From positions 1 to 64,000 of the forward strand of contig CALBBQ010000026.1 of NCBI GenBank assembly GCA_937926785.1: a stretch of 64,000 nt of DNA. Direction: 5' to 3'. The notes under the pieces are model-generated. The model saw nothing but the letters and a program-made list of their open reading frames with translations, was not told the DNA's origin and made no database searches. The first letter of the stretch is position 1; each line of letters starts with the position of its first letter. The translations under genes and the position numbers were made by a program. The stretch comes from an uncultured Bacteroidales bacterium (GTDB lineage: Bacteria; Bacteroidota; Bacteroidia; Bacteroidales; Tenuifilaceae). This document shows positions 9,257 to 17,535 of this stretch, one piece after another.

Positions 9257-10474
9257 CTATACATTTAGGCCTGGCCATTGAATTTTGGGAAGTGCAACCC
9301 GTTGCCTGAGCCATCTTTTGAAACTGCTGCTGTAAAGCAGGAGGAGAAAGAGGTTAATCGAACTAACTAGAGCGTATAGCAATCTTGTTAAAGTTGTTTC
9401 TACATATTTTATTGCAGGAATTCGCTCAACATCGGGCAACGATTTGCCATCATAGCGTATTACAGGGTTTAGGATGATCGTTTCCGAAGCGGTTTTCACC
9501 TCAACTCTAACGTAGGTCAAATGCTCCGGGATTTTAAAGTGTGCCGAATCGGTAAGGTACACCTCGTCGATGGCCACGCCACCATCGCCAATAAACCTTA
9601 TTACATCGGCTTTTCCAGCCATTTTTAGGAAAATGTTATTACCAATCACTTTCAACGAAATTAACGAGTTCAGGTCGTGCGATAAGGCATCGTTGCTTAC
9701 ACCGTAATGGCAGCCCCTCCGTAATGCAGCTACCACGGAGTCGGCACTGGTTCCATTTGACGATATCCTTGTCCAACGCCTGCCGGCATCGCCTTTGCGA
9801 TTAATATCATGCGTATCATCGTTTGCCAGGAGCCAAACCGGCAAGCCAGCAGTTAAAACGGAATCCCAAAGCGAAGTTGTAGGTCGGTAACGGGTAAAAA
9901 CCTCCATCAACTTGTACCCCCTAAGACATACTAAGTCCTTGGCCGAATATCCGTTCATAAATTTCGGATGTGCAATGGCAACTATACTACTTGGATGCTG
10001 AAGGAGGGAAATGACCTCCTGCTTGTGATTCTTTCCCTGCAGCGCGGCAAAATCGAAGTAACTAACGTGCTGAGCATTTATTACCAGCTGATGCACCTTT
10101 TTAATGTTGTAACCGTGTTCATACACGGGAATGTAGTTCAGGTTATTTCTATCTACAGTAATTTTTTGGTAGTTTGACAAGGTTGCAATATCGTACCCTT
10201 TTTCCTTGTAGAACGATTGAACCTGTTCAACAGTGTTGCTGCCGTTAGTTAAACCGTAATGCGCAACCGAATGGGCATGGAAGTTTGCTTTTAAAGTTTT
10301 AGGATTATAGCTTTCGTAAGGGTTGTAAAAATATTTCCCTTCGAAGGGTTTAGATACAGGTTTACTGTATATGACGGTTGCATAGTATTGAAACGATAGC
10401 AGTAACGAAAAAGTCAGAAGAATAAACAGTAAAGAAAGATAAACTTTCCGACTTGTAATAACTATAGAGCGCAT
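9257..10474 (-). CDS. Membrane-anchored PHP-domain metal-dependent hydrolase
   Basis: About 405 residues. An N-terminal membrane helix (about residues 11-30) is followed by a soluble PHP-like domain starting NFHAHS (His66, His68). Later metal motifs are AIAHPKF and LLANDDTHD. A beta-rich region and a second hydrophobic helix come near the C-terminus. PHP domains cleave phosphoesters using two or three metal ions. Here the domain appears to sit outside the cytoplasm, which is unusual. I use the ATG at 10474; the TTG 21 bases upstream overlaps a near-consensus -7 (TAATCTTG). The gene converges on the GT39-like gene and lies downstream of gtrA. Confidence 0.8.
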   Translation of the reverse strand: MRSIVITSRKVYLSLLFILLTFSLLLSFQYYATVIYSKPVSKPFEGKYFYNPYESYNPKTLKANFHAHSVAHYGLTNGSNTVEQVQSFYKEKGYDIATLSNYQKITVDRNNLNYIPVYEHGYNIKKVHQLVINAQHVSYFDFAALQGKNHKQEVISLLQHPSSIVAIAHPKFMNGYSAKDLVCLRGYKLMEVFTRYRPTTSLWDSVLTAGLPVWLLANDDTHDINRKGDAGRRWTRISSNGTSADSVVAALRRGCHYGVSNDALSHDLNSLISLKVIGNNIFLKMAGKADVIRFIGDGGVAIDEVYLTDSAHFKIPEHLTYVRVEVKTASETIILNPVIRYDGKSLPDVERIPAIKYVETTLTRLLYALVSSINLFLLLLYSSSFKRWLRQRVALPKIQWPGLNV

Positions 10475-10573
10475 AATCCTTAATTTTATTAACAAGATTA
10501 CGCCTCTGTCTTAACCTAAACTTTACGGGAATCTTTAAAAATTATAAATTAACGGTGCAATGTTAACCCAGTA

Positions 10574-10966
10574 TTAAATAGAAAATGTTACCAGGTAGTT
10601 GAGTGTAAAATTCCAGAGAAACACCACACCTGTAGCAAAAATCTTAGCCATATAAAATTTCAACCACCCCTTTCGCTGGTGCGACAGGTAAATGATAAAA
10701 TTATTAATGATAAGGCCACAAACGGCTATCACCATGAAAGAGATGTACTGCATCAGCACTTTTACCGAACTGCTCTCAAATGTCCAGTAGCGGTTTAGAA
10801 GATAGTTTGTTGTGGCAGCAGCAATGAAACCCACTGAGTTTGCCAAATATTTATTAAATAGTAACCTATCCTTTGAAAGGTACGTAATCCCAAAATCAAC
10901 ACCTATGCCTGAGACTCCCACTATTCCAAACTTGAAAAGCTTTTCCCATAACAATAGAAATTCCAT
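10574..10966 (-). CDS. GtrA-family membrane protein
   Basis: The 130 residues contain four membrane helices and the family motif FGIVGVSGIGVDFGITYL. A TNYLLNRYWTF segment follows the second helix. GtrA-like proteins are thought to flip or present undecaprenyl-phosphate-linked sugars for cell-surface glycosylation. Its neighbours are a membrane PHP hydrolase and a GT39-like transferase, so a surface-glycan role is plausible, but no dedicated GtrB-type synthase is in the window. Confidence 0.88.
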   Translation of the reverse strand: MEFLLLWEKLFKFGIVGVSGIGVDFGITYLSKDRLLFNKYLANSVGFIAAATTNYLLNRYWTFESSSVKVLMQYISFMVIAVCGLIINNFIIYLSHQRKGWLKFYMAKIFATGVVFLWNFTLNYLVTFSI

Positions 10967-10983
10967 GATTTCTGCTTTTTTTA

Positions 10984-10991
10984 CAAAACTA
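10984..10991 (-). promoter_or_regulatory. Putative -7 element of the gtrA-like gene
   Basis: On the minus strand TAGTTTTG matches TAnnTTTG, 17 bases before the ATG at 10966. No clear -33 TTG was found. Confidence 0.5.
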
Positions 10992-11089
10992 CTTACGGTA
11001 TATTAGCAGAACTATAACCGTGTTTTAAGTTATTTTAAAGCTATGAAAACTGGTTTGATGTTTGTATGTAAAAGTTAAAAACTCTAACT

Positions 11090-11649
11090 ATGAAAAACAC
11101 AAGTATACTTTGATTATTTCTTATTCTTATTCTTTCTATTTCATGTTCAACTCTTGTTATCCTTCCAGACGAGAGGGTGTACGATGATTACCGGAAAACT
11201 GAGCGAACCACCTATCGGTTTATTGCCAACCCGAAGGAATGAATTCACGGTGAAAACATTGCCGATATCCTTTTTGAGCGTAATCGCAGCAATAGTACCG
11301 ATAGCACAATAATTTTCCGGAAAATTATCAGCACGGAACCCCAACTCCCGCTCACCCACATTTCGTATATCAAAATTAATGGCAAAGCCTTTGAATTAAA
11401 GAATCAAGCCATCAAACAGACAGGCCGGTTACAACGGAAACACAGGACAATTCCATTTTACTAAACAACTCAACCCGCAATAATTCTGCTTCCACAAGCA
11501 TATCAACCCAAAACAGGTTTTACGAAATGTTTGTTACTAAATTACCCGATCAGGTGATTCAAAAATTAAAAGGTGCAAACAATGTTGAGCTAAGGATTTA
11601 TTTTGGAAATCAACCCTACACACTTGGAGTTAAGCGTAAAAAGGTTTAG
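11090..11649 (+). pseudogene. Decayed lipoprotein gene with two in-frame TGA codons and a frameshift
   Basis: From the ATG at 11090 the frame reads MKNTSIL-stop-LFLILILSISCSTLV, a clear lipoprotein signal peptide interrupted by TGA at 11111-11113. The frame continues with normal protein-like composition, is broken again by TGA at 11240-11242, and ends at a TAA at 11462. Between about 11394 and 11461 the coding frame shifts. The remainder is open in another frame to the TAG at 11647-11649 (ending LGVKRKKV). All three defects lie within 560 bases, so this is a pseudogene and not a recoded gene. TGA is used as a normal stop elsewhere in the window. The ancestral family is not recognised. Confidence 0.8.
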
Positions 11650-11690
11650 AGTATAAGACGAATGCAGTCAGAATAGAGATGTTACAAAAG

Positions 11691-11719
11691 AATTAAAGGG
11701 CTACCTGCTGAGGTAGCCC
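11691..11719 (-). terminator. Intrinsic terminator after ppk2
   Basis: On the minus strand GGGCTACCT-CAGC-AGGTAGCCC is a perfect 9-bp stem with a four-base loop, followed by TTTAATTC. It begins 10 bases after the ppk2 stop. Confidence 0.87.
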
Positions 11720-11728
11720 TTACATATT

Positions 11729-12631
11729 TCAATACACTTCAGGGACAAAGTTCTGGTCGGTAATGGGAGGACGCACGTAGCTCTCATCAATTCGGCGTGG
11801 CTCCAGCTTAATGGGTGGCGGTGTAAGGTCTTCGTAGGGTATAAGGCTGAGCAGGTGGTGGATACAGTTGAGGCGTGCCCGCCGTTTATCGTCGGCACGA
11901 ACTACCCACCATGGGGCTTGCTTTATATCGGTGTGGGCAAACATCACATCCTTGGCCTTTGAGTACTCCACCCAACGGTTACGTGACTCCACATCCATGG
12001 GGCTAAGCTTCCAGCGCTTGGTAGGGTCAGCAATTCTTTCCTGAAAGCGGCGTTCCTGTTCCTTATCGCTAACCGAGAACCAGTACTTAACCAGAATGAT
12101 ACCCGAACGCACCAGCATGCGCTCAAACTCCGGACACGAACGCAGAAACTCGGTGTACTCCTCCTCCGTGCAAAAGCCCATTACTTTTTCAACGCCTGCC
12201 CTGTTATACCAACTACGATCAAAAAGCACCATCTCACCAGCGGCGGGCAAGTGAGGAACATACCGCTGAAAGTACCACTGAGTTTTTTCCTTTTCAGTAG
12301 GAACGCCCAGAGCCACAATCCTACAGTAACGGGGATTCAGGCGCTCGGCTATGGTTTTAATTACCCCACCCTTGCCGGCAGCATCGCGGCCCTCAAAAAT
12401 CACAACTACCTTTAGTTTTTGATGTTTTATCCATTCCAGCAACTTTACCAGCTCCACATGAAGTTTTTCAATCTCATGCTCAAAGGTTTTCTTATCCATC
12501 CTGTCCACATGGGCTTCTACCGCCTCGTAGTGGCTGCCACCTAAATCGGGTAGTGCCGTTTTATTCTTTTTGGGTTTATCTGGTTCTTTTTTCTTCTTGC
12601 CTTTCTCTTTTTCCTTTTTCTCTTTTGCCAT
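11729..12631 (-). CDS. ppk2: Polyphosphate kinase 2
   Basis: About 300 residues starting at the ATG at 12631; an upstream in-frame start would add only an unconserved hydrophobic stretch. A lysine/glutamate-rich tail of about 35 residues is followed by the PPK2 domain: Walker A-like EGRDAAGKGG, the lid motif DRSWYNRAGVE, FERML, and later RWKLSPMDVESRNRW. PPK2 enzymes use polyphosphate to phosphorylate nucleotides (NDP to NTP or NMP to NDP), or the reverse. A single PPK2 domain of this type is usually class I, though class cannot be proved here. It is a single-gene unit with its own terminator. Confidence 0.95.
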   Translation of the reverse strand: MAKEKKEKEKGKKKKEPDKPKKNKTALPDLGGSHYEAVEAHVDRMDKKTFEHEIEKLHVELVKLLEWIKHQKLKVVVIFEGRDAAGKGGVIKTIAERLNPRYCRIVALGVPTEKEKTQWYFQRYVPHLPAAGEMVLFDRSWYNRAGVEKVMGFCTEEEYTEFLRSCPEFERMLVRSGIILVKYWFSVSDKEQERRFQERIADPTKRWKLSPMDVESRNRWVEYSKAKDVMFAHTDIKQAPWWVVRADDKRRARLNCIHHLLSLIPYEDLTPPPIKLEPRRIDESYVRPPITDQNFVPEVY

Positions 12632-12799
12632 GACTAACAGATTTGCTTTCAGGTAAATATAAGGTAAAAAAAGAACCAAGTCAATTAATTGGCTCAGTTA
12701 TACACAGCAAAACAACATCAACTTTCAATTGAGCAGAAAGGAAAAATCATACAGGTTCAGTCCAAAACCGCCTGTAAACATAAGTTGCTTTGAAAAAAT

Positions 12800-13693
12800 C
12801 TAGAGCAGTTTCGGTTTACGCCTTAAGCTTGAAAGATAAACTCCAAACAGAATGATAAGAAGTGAAACCACGTGAAGCATTCCGATGTGCTCACCATCGA
12901 GCACCCCCCAGAGCAACGCAAAGAAGGGAATGATATAGGTAACTGACGATGCAAAAATTGCGTTGGTGTGATGAATCAGGTTGTTAAATACAAATAGCGT
13001 GATAACCGAGCCAAAAACTGCCAGTACCATGGTTGCCAACAGACTTGTTGCAAATGCAGGATGGTGCACCGCTGAACTGATATCGGTAAGCATCAGTATA
13101 ACACCTGCCGGAATTCCGATCAGAAAGAATATCAGCGAAGTAATTTGAACCCCGGTCAATCCCGAAAGCCTGAAACGTATGATGTTAGAGTTAACCCCAT
13201 ACATCATGGTTGCCAAAACTACCAGCAACGCATAAAGGTTAACATGCCCAAACGACGAAAAATTACCATTTGTGATTAGAACCGAAGCTCCTACAAAACC
13301 AATTACAACTCCAACGCTTTGGAAAACATTAGGCTTGTGCCTGAACAACATCAGTCCTGCGATAACCGTAAAGAACGGTGTAAGCCCGTTCAAGATGCCT
13401 GCTAAAGAGCTGGAAATTTGTGTTTCAGATAATGTGAACAGGAAAGCCGGGAAAAAGTTACCTAGCAATCCACACCCCAGCAAAGGCCAAAAGTTGGTGC
13501 GATTTATCAATTTAAGGTTTTTGAGCGAGATAGGCAGGAGAATCAGGAAGCTGAAAAATATTCTAAAGGCAGCCACCTGAGCATAGCTGAGCGCATCGAG
13601 GCCACGCTTCATGAGTATGAAGGAAGCACCCCAAACAAATGCCATGAACAGCATGGCAGCCCACTGCCAACGTTTTTTTGATAAATCGAACAT
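12800..13693 (-). CDS. EamA/DMT-superfamily transporter
   Basis: About 297 residues with ten hydrophobic helices in two EamA repeats; the first contains WGASFILMKRGLDAL, typical of the family. It is an inner-membrane metabolite exporter of unknown substrate. The ATG at 13693 is chosen because the TTG at 13717, which would add eight residues, lies within the -7 element TACCTTTG. It is the second DMT transporter in the window and is diverged from the one at 1828-2709. Confidence 0.88.
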   Translation of the reverse strand: MFDLSKKRWQWAAMLFMAFVWGASFILMKRGLDALSYAQVAAFRIFFSFLILLPISLKNLKLINRTNFWPLLGCGLLGNFFPAFLFTLSETQISSSLAGILNGLTPFFTVIAGLMLFRHKPNVFQSVGVVIGFVGASVLITNGNFSSFGHVNLYALLVVLATMMYGVNSNIIRFRLSGLTGVQITSLIFFLIGIPAGVILMLTDISSAVHHPAFATSLLATMVLAVFGSVITLFVFNNLIHHTNAIFASSVTYIIPFFALLWGVLDGEHIGMLHVVSLLIILFGVYLSSLRRKPKLL

Positions 13694-13714
13694 CAGAACT
13701 ACGAATAAACCCTG

Positions 13715-13722
13715 CAAAGGTA
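13715..13722 (-). promoter_or_regulatory. -7 element of the DMT transporter gene
   Basis: On the minus strand TACCTTTG matches TAnnTTTG, 21 bases before the ATG at 13693. A TTG lies 15 bp further upstream, shorter than the usual spacing. Confidence 0.58.
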
Positions 13723-13811
13723 ACTCTTTTTTACCGCCAACCTTTTTATCCTAAAACTTTTCAGATATTTGCAGGTGACAAGCTAAACCAAAATAAGTAA
13801 TTTAAAGAAAT

Positions 13812-14252
13812 ATGAGCGAAAAGAGTTACGATCCGCGAATGCATACGGCTGAGCACATACTGAACCAAACCATGGTGAGGCTTTATGGATGTGGCAGGGC
13901 ATTTAGCAGCCATGTGGAAAAGAAAAAATCCAAGTGCGACTACCGAATCGCCCATGCCCTGACCCAGGAAGAGGTCGAAAGAATTGAATATACCGTAAAC
14001 CAAATAATCGATCAACACCTCAGCGTTACTGAGGATTATATCAGCAAAGCCGATGCAGCATGGTTTCTTGATTTAAGCAAGCTGCCTGCCGATGCACCCG
14101 ATACCATAAGGGTTATCAGGGTTGGCGATTACGATGCCTGCGCATGTATTGGCCCTCATGTAACCAACACCAAGGAAATTGGCAAGTTTAAAATCATATC
14201 AACCGACTTCGCCGATGGGGTAGTACGAATCCGATTTAGACTTGAGAACTAA
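13812..14252 (+). CDS. AlaX-type alanyl-tRNA editing domain protein (short form)
   Basis: The 146 residues match the stand-alone editing domain related to the second half of AlaRS and ThrRS. Zinc ligands are visible: HTAEH (His11, His15) and CIGPH (Cys112, His116). AlaX proteins deacylate mischarged Ser-tRNA(Ala) or Gly-tRNA(Ala). This is the short form without the N-terminal barrel domain of longer AlaX. The N-terminus reads directly into the HTAEH motif, so the start is firm. Substrate is inferred from the family and has not been tested for this branch. Confidence 0.85.
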   Translation: MSEKSYDPRMHTAEHILNQTMVRLYGCGRAFSSHVEKKKSKCDYRIAHALTQEEVERIEYTVNQIIDQHLSVTEDYISKADAAWFLDLSKLPADAPDTIRVIRVGDYDACACIGPHVTNTKEIGKFKIISTDFADGVVRIRFRLEN

Positions 14253-14266
14253 TATTGGCTTACAAC

Positions 14267-14467
14267 CTATTTCTTTTTGCTGTATTTAATGAGTTTATTT
14301 CTGATTAAAGGGTAAACCAATACCGTTAGGGGCGGGGTGGTTAGAGAAAATATTATCCACATTGTTCTGTCGGGAAACCTATTGCGGAGAATGTCAACAA
14401 AAACAATTAGCCATGCAACAGTAAGCAGGGCTATTCCGGCAAAAAGGAATAGGTTTGATAGTTCCAT
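14267..14467 (-). CDS. Small PLDc_N-like membrane protein
   Basis: The 66 residues form two membrane helices. Between them is WLIVFVDILRNRFPDR and after that a TTPPLTVLVYPLI segment, resembling the phospholipase D nuclease N-terminal (PLDc_N) domain. Such small proteins are common and have no defined role. It is the last gene of a minus-strand group with a coiled-coil protein and mgsA; the gap to the preceding gene is 14 bases. Confidence 0.68.
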   Translation of the reverse strand: MELSNLFLFAGIALLTVAWLIVFVDILRNRFPDRTMWIIFSLTTPPLTVLVYPLIRNKLIKYSKKK

Positions 14468-14481
14468 TTTTAGTTTTTAGA

Positions 14482-14766
14482 TTAATCGAAAAGTGAGCCC
14501 AACTTTTTGAATCCCTCCTTAAACGACGCAAGGCTGGAGTTAACCGTTTCCTTAACCTCGTCCCACTTGCTATCGGCAGCATCAGCTATCTCATCAAGCT
14601 TGCTTTCCATTTGGTTACGAAGCGATTCCAGCTCCTTAATCCGTTCGTTATACTCCTGCCGAACTTTATCCGAGGCCTTATCGGCTTTACCCCTTAAGGC
14701 TTCAATCTGGTCGAAGATTTCATCTATCGCTTTTTTTACATTCTCACGATACTCGTTGCGTTCCAT
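14482..14766 (-). CDS. Small coiled-coil protein
   Basis: The 94 residues are almost wholly helical and highly charged, with heptad-like spacing through residues 10-75 and an amphipathic C-terminal segment (about 75-94). There is no signal peptide or membrane helix. It resembles small stress-related coiled-coil proteins but I cannot name a family with confidence. It lies between mgsA and a small membrane protein on the same strand, probably one transcript. Confidence 0.7.
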   Translation of the reverse strand: MERNEYRENVKKAIDEIFDQIEALRGKADKASDKVRQEYNERIKELESLRNQMESKLDEIADAADSKWDEVKETVNSSLASFKEGFKKLGSLFD

Positions 14767-14785
14767 AATAGTATCAGTTTAAGAT

Positions 14786-15250
14786 TTAGTAAACATCCCT
14801 ATTGATGTACTGGCTGTAATCCTTTAGCTTGGGGGTATATTCCTGCTCAATCAATGGTGAGCTAATCAGGAAATCGGCTGTGGAACGGTTGGTAGCGGTA
14901 GGTATGTTATAGACTGTGGCTATACGCAGCAGCGCCTTAACATCCACATCGTGGGGTTGAGCCTGCATGGGATCCCAGAAGAAGATGAGAATATCGATTT
15001 TACCTTCGGCAATAAGTGCTCCAAGCTGTTGATCGCCGCCAAGAGGACCAGACTTGAGCCGGGTAAGCTGCAGGTGATCGTCGGCATCCTTCTTCATTTT
15101 GGTCAAGGCTTCCTCAACCAACCGGCCGGTTGTACCGGTACAAATTAACTTGTGTTTCAACAGCTTTTCCCAGTTCCATTCCACCCATTCCACCAGGTCG
15201 CGCTTGCGGTTATCGTGGGCAACAAGGGCAATTGTTTTGTACTTATTCAC
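14786..15250 (-). CDS. mgsA: Methylglyoxal synthase
   Basis: The 154 residues cover the full MgsA fold. [12 protein letters not shown] (phosphate binding) is at about 38-49, and [11 protein letters not shown] at about 67-77 carries the catalytic base Asp73 (Asp71 in E. coli). The C-terminal half has [20 protein letters not shown] and [13 protein letters not shown]. The enzyme converts dihydroxyacetone phosphate to methylglyoxal plus phosphate, a bypass that relieves sugar-phosphate stress. It leads a short minus-strand operon with two small genes of unknown function. Confidence 0.97.
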   Translation of the reverse strand: MNKYKTIALVAHDNRKRDLVEWVEWNWEKLLKHKLICTGTTGRLVEEALTKMKKDADDHLQLTRLKSGPLGGDQQLGALIAEGKIDILIFFWDPMQAQPHDVDVKALLRIATVYNIPTATNRSTADFLISSPLIEQEYTPKLKDYSQYINRDVY

Positions 15251-15272
15251 AATTTCTCATTTTTAATCTAAG

Positions 15273-15280
15273 CAAATATA
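15273..15280 (-). promoter_or_regulatory. -7 element of the mgsA operon
   Basis: On the minus strand TATATTTG matches TAnnTTTG, 22 bases before the mgsA ATG. No -33 TTG at the usual distance. Confidence 0.55.
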
Positions 15281-15357
15281 GGTATTTCGGATTATAGTTG
15301 CCTATTTATAGGGTTAAATTACATTTACAAATGCTATCATTGTTATAGTTAGATATT

Positions 15358-15365
15358 TATCTTTG
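15358..15365 (+). promoter_or_regulatory. -7 element of the PAP2 gene, giving a near-leaderless mRNA
   Basis: TATCTTTG matches TAnnTTTG and ends only eight bases before the ATG at 15374. A start site 5-8 bases downstream would leave almost no 5' leader. Confidence 0.55.
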
Positions 15366-15373
15366 CAACAAAA

Positions 15374-16135
15374 ATGAAAATCCTAAAAAGAATATTCTTT
15401 GTTTTGCTCACTTTAATAAGCCAAACCTGTTTTTCTCAAAAGCTGGCGCAGCTCGATAGTATAGGCATGAAGCCAAATAGGGAGTATAGGCTTACTTTAA
15501 AGAACTCCATTGTACCAGTATCGTTAATTGCTTATGGTGTAATTGGGCTCGACAATCCCAATCTAAAGCGTTGGAATACCGGAATTCGCAGCGAAGTACT
15601 GGAACACATTAACACGAAGTATAGAGCCGACGATTACTTTCAGTATGTACCGGGTTTGGCAGTTTATATACTTGACGATGCAGGGTTGCGGGCTAAGCAC
15701 TCGTTTTGGGGTAGAACGGCAATACTAGCCGGCTCTTTCTTCCTGCAAACCACAGTGGTACAAACCCTTAAGTACACCACCAGCGTTATGCGACCCGATA
15801 GCAGTGCGGCTAATTCGTTCCCATCGGGTCATACGACGCTTGCTTTCTCTGGTGCTGAATTTTTGTGGCAGGAGTATAAAAATCACTCCATATGGATTGG
15901 CATAGCAGGTTATGCGATTGCGGGTACCATCGGATTTGCAAGGGTAATTAACAATAAACACTGGATTAGCGATGTTTTTGCGGGTGCGGGAATTGGCATA
16001 CTAAGCACCAAAATCAGCTACTTTGCATATGAGCGGATTAAACTAAGATCGCAAAGGCGAAGTCAAACGGTGGCTTTTATTTTACCCTATTTTAACCGCA
16101 ACAGCCAGGGACTTACCTTAAGTATGAGGTTCTGA
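15374..16135 (+). CDS. PAP2-superfamily phosphatase
   Basis: The 253 residues begin with a signal peptide (about 1-21, ending CFSQ). The three PAP2 motifs are all present: K133-x6-R140-P141, P150-S-G-H153, and R190-x5-H196-x3-D200. Hydrophobic segments are interspersed. Such enzymes remove phosphate from lipid phosphates such as undecaprenyl pyrophosphate, phosphatidate or lipid A, acting on the periplasmic side. Substrate is not determined. The stop is followed after one base by the MFS gene, so they are co-transcribed. Confidence 0.92.
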   Translation: MKILKRIFFVLLTLISQTCFSQKLAQLDSIGMKPNREYRLTLKNSIVPVSLIAYGVIGLDNPNLKRWNTGIRSEVLEHINTKYRADDYFQYVPGLAVYILDDAGLRAKHSFWGRTAILAGSFFLQTTVVQTLKYTTSVMRPDSSAANSFPSGHTTLAFSGAEFLWQEYKNHSIWIGIAGYAIAGTIGFARVINNKHWISDVFAGAGIGILSTKISYFAYERIKLRSQRRSQTVAFILPYFNRNSQGLTLSMRF

Positions 16136-16136
16136 G

Positions 16137-17396
16137 ATGTTCAGGTATATCGACATACGTTCCTATTTTACCCGAGTAGGTTTTGCATTTAGAGCTCTGC
16201 AAAGCCCAAACTTCCGGATGTTCTTCTATGGGCAGATTGTTTCGCTCATGGGAACATTCATTCAGAACCTGGCGTTGGGATGGCTGGTTTACCGGTTAAC
16301 CAATTCTCCTTTTCTGTTGGGCGCAGTTGGCTTTGCCGGTCAAATACCCTCGTTATTCCTAACCCCCATAGCCGGGGTTTATGCCGACCGGGTTAACCGC
16401 CGAAATGTTTTAGCTGCCACCCAGGCGTTATCCATGATCATGGCATTTACACTAGCCTTACTATACTTTACCGATACCGTTAAAATTTGGCATATCCTAG
16501 CCATAGCCGTAGTTAACGGAGTTGCCCTGGCGTTTGATACCCCATTTAGGCACGCTTTTTTACTGGAAATGGTTGGTGATAAGGATTTACTCCAGAACGC
16601 CATTGCGCTAAACTCAACGCTTATCAACTCTGCCCGGTTCATTGGTCCAACTGTAGGCGGTTTTCTGATTGCCTGGCTGGGTGAGGGTTGGTGCTTCCTG
16701 ATTAATGGGTTCAGCTTTATGGCTGTAATTGGCTCGCTGCTAGCCATGCGGGTTGTCCCTCTCAACAGGCACCACCATTCGGGTTCAGTGCTGAACGATT
16801 TAGCTGAGGGGTTAAAATACTCCTACCGCTTCAAACCCATCCGTTACCTTTTGCTGCTGGTTTCAGCCGTGGGATTCATCGGATTACCCTTTCAGGTTTT
16901 TCTACCGGTATTCGCCCGCGACATACTACATGGCGACTCGCAAATGCTGGGGTTCCTTACTGGTTCAATGGGTGCAGGTGCATTGCTTGGCGCATTCTTT
17001 CTGGCATCGCAAAAAGGAATAAAAAGATTGCCAAAAATCATACTGTTCACATCCATGCTATTTGGTGCCGGATTAATGGCTTTCTCGCAATCGACCCTAC
17101 CCCTTTTATCGATGGGGCTGATATTTTTTACCGGTTTTGGGATGATTGTTCAGTTTGCAGCCACAAATACGCTGCTTCAGCATATAGTTGACGAGGACAA
17201 ACGTGGCAGGGTGGTGGCGCTCTACGGCATGTCATTTATGGGTATTACACCTCTGGGAAGCTTGGTGCTGGGTTCTGTTAGCCCGGCAATAGGTGTACAA
17301 ATCACCCTGACCCTAACCGGATTCCTTTGCCTGGCTGCAGCCCTGACGTTCAGCCGAAAGTACCCGGTGGTGAAACAAGCAGTGAGTAAGCTATAG
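16137..17396 (+). CDS. MFS transporter (MFS_3/EntS-like exporter)
   Basis: The 419 residues form a 12-helix MFS protein. The motif NFRMFFYGQIVSLMGTFIQNLALGW in helix 1 and GVYADRVNRRN after helix 2 (MFS motif A) place it in the MFS_3/enterobactin-exporter-like group. The natural substrate is unknown. Its start lies one base after the PAP2 stop, pointing to an operon. Confidence 0.88.
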   Translation: MFRYIDIRSYFTRVGFAFRALQSPNFRMFFYGQIVSLMGTFIQNLALGWLVYRLTNSPFLLGAVGFAGQIPSLFLTPIAGVYADRVNRRNVLAATQALSMIMAFTLALLYFTDTVKIWHILAIAVVNGVALAFDTPFRHAFLLEMVGDKDLLQNAIALNSTLINSARFIGPTVGGFLIAWLGEGWCFLINGFSFMAVIGSLLAMRVVPLNRHHHSGSVLNDLAEGLKYSYRFKPIRYLLLLVSAVGFIGLPFQVFLPVFARDILHGDSQMLGFLTGSMGAGALLGAFFLASQKGIKRLPKIILFTSMLFGAGLMAFSQSTLPLLSMGLIFFTGFGMIVQFAATNTLLQHIVDEDKRGRVVALYGMSFMGITPLGSLVLGSVSPAIGVQITLTLTGFLCLAAALTFSRKYPVVKQAVSKL

Positions 17397-17498
17397 CAGG
17401 TATTAACCATACACCAACGTTCTGTAAGGGGGTGTGATATTGTATTGCCATTCTGACATCGAATTATCCCTAAATTGCATTTGCATCCATTAAACCTT

Positions 17499-17506
17499 TA
17501 ACTTTG
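17499..17506 (+). promoter_or_regulatory. -7 element of the S9 peptidase-like gene
   Basis: TAACTTTG matches TAnnTTTG, 29 bases before the ATG at 17536. A TTG at 17475-17477 is 21 bp upstream, within the consensus range. Confidence 0.62.
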
Positions 17507-17535
17507 TGTAAAATCGGATATTAAAAAACAGCCCT

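Noticed and set aside
11090..11464. TGA recoded as Trp or Sec in the lipoprotein gene
   Set aside because: A frameshift is also present and TGA ends many normal genes here, for example at 4160 and 16135. A pseudogene explains all three defects.
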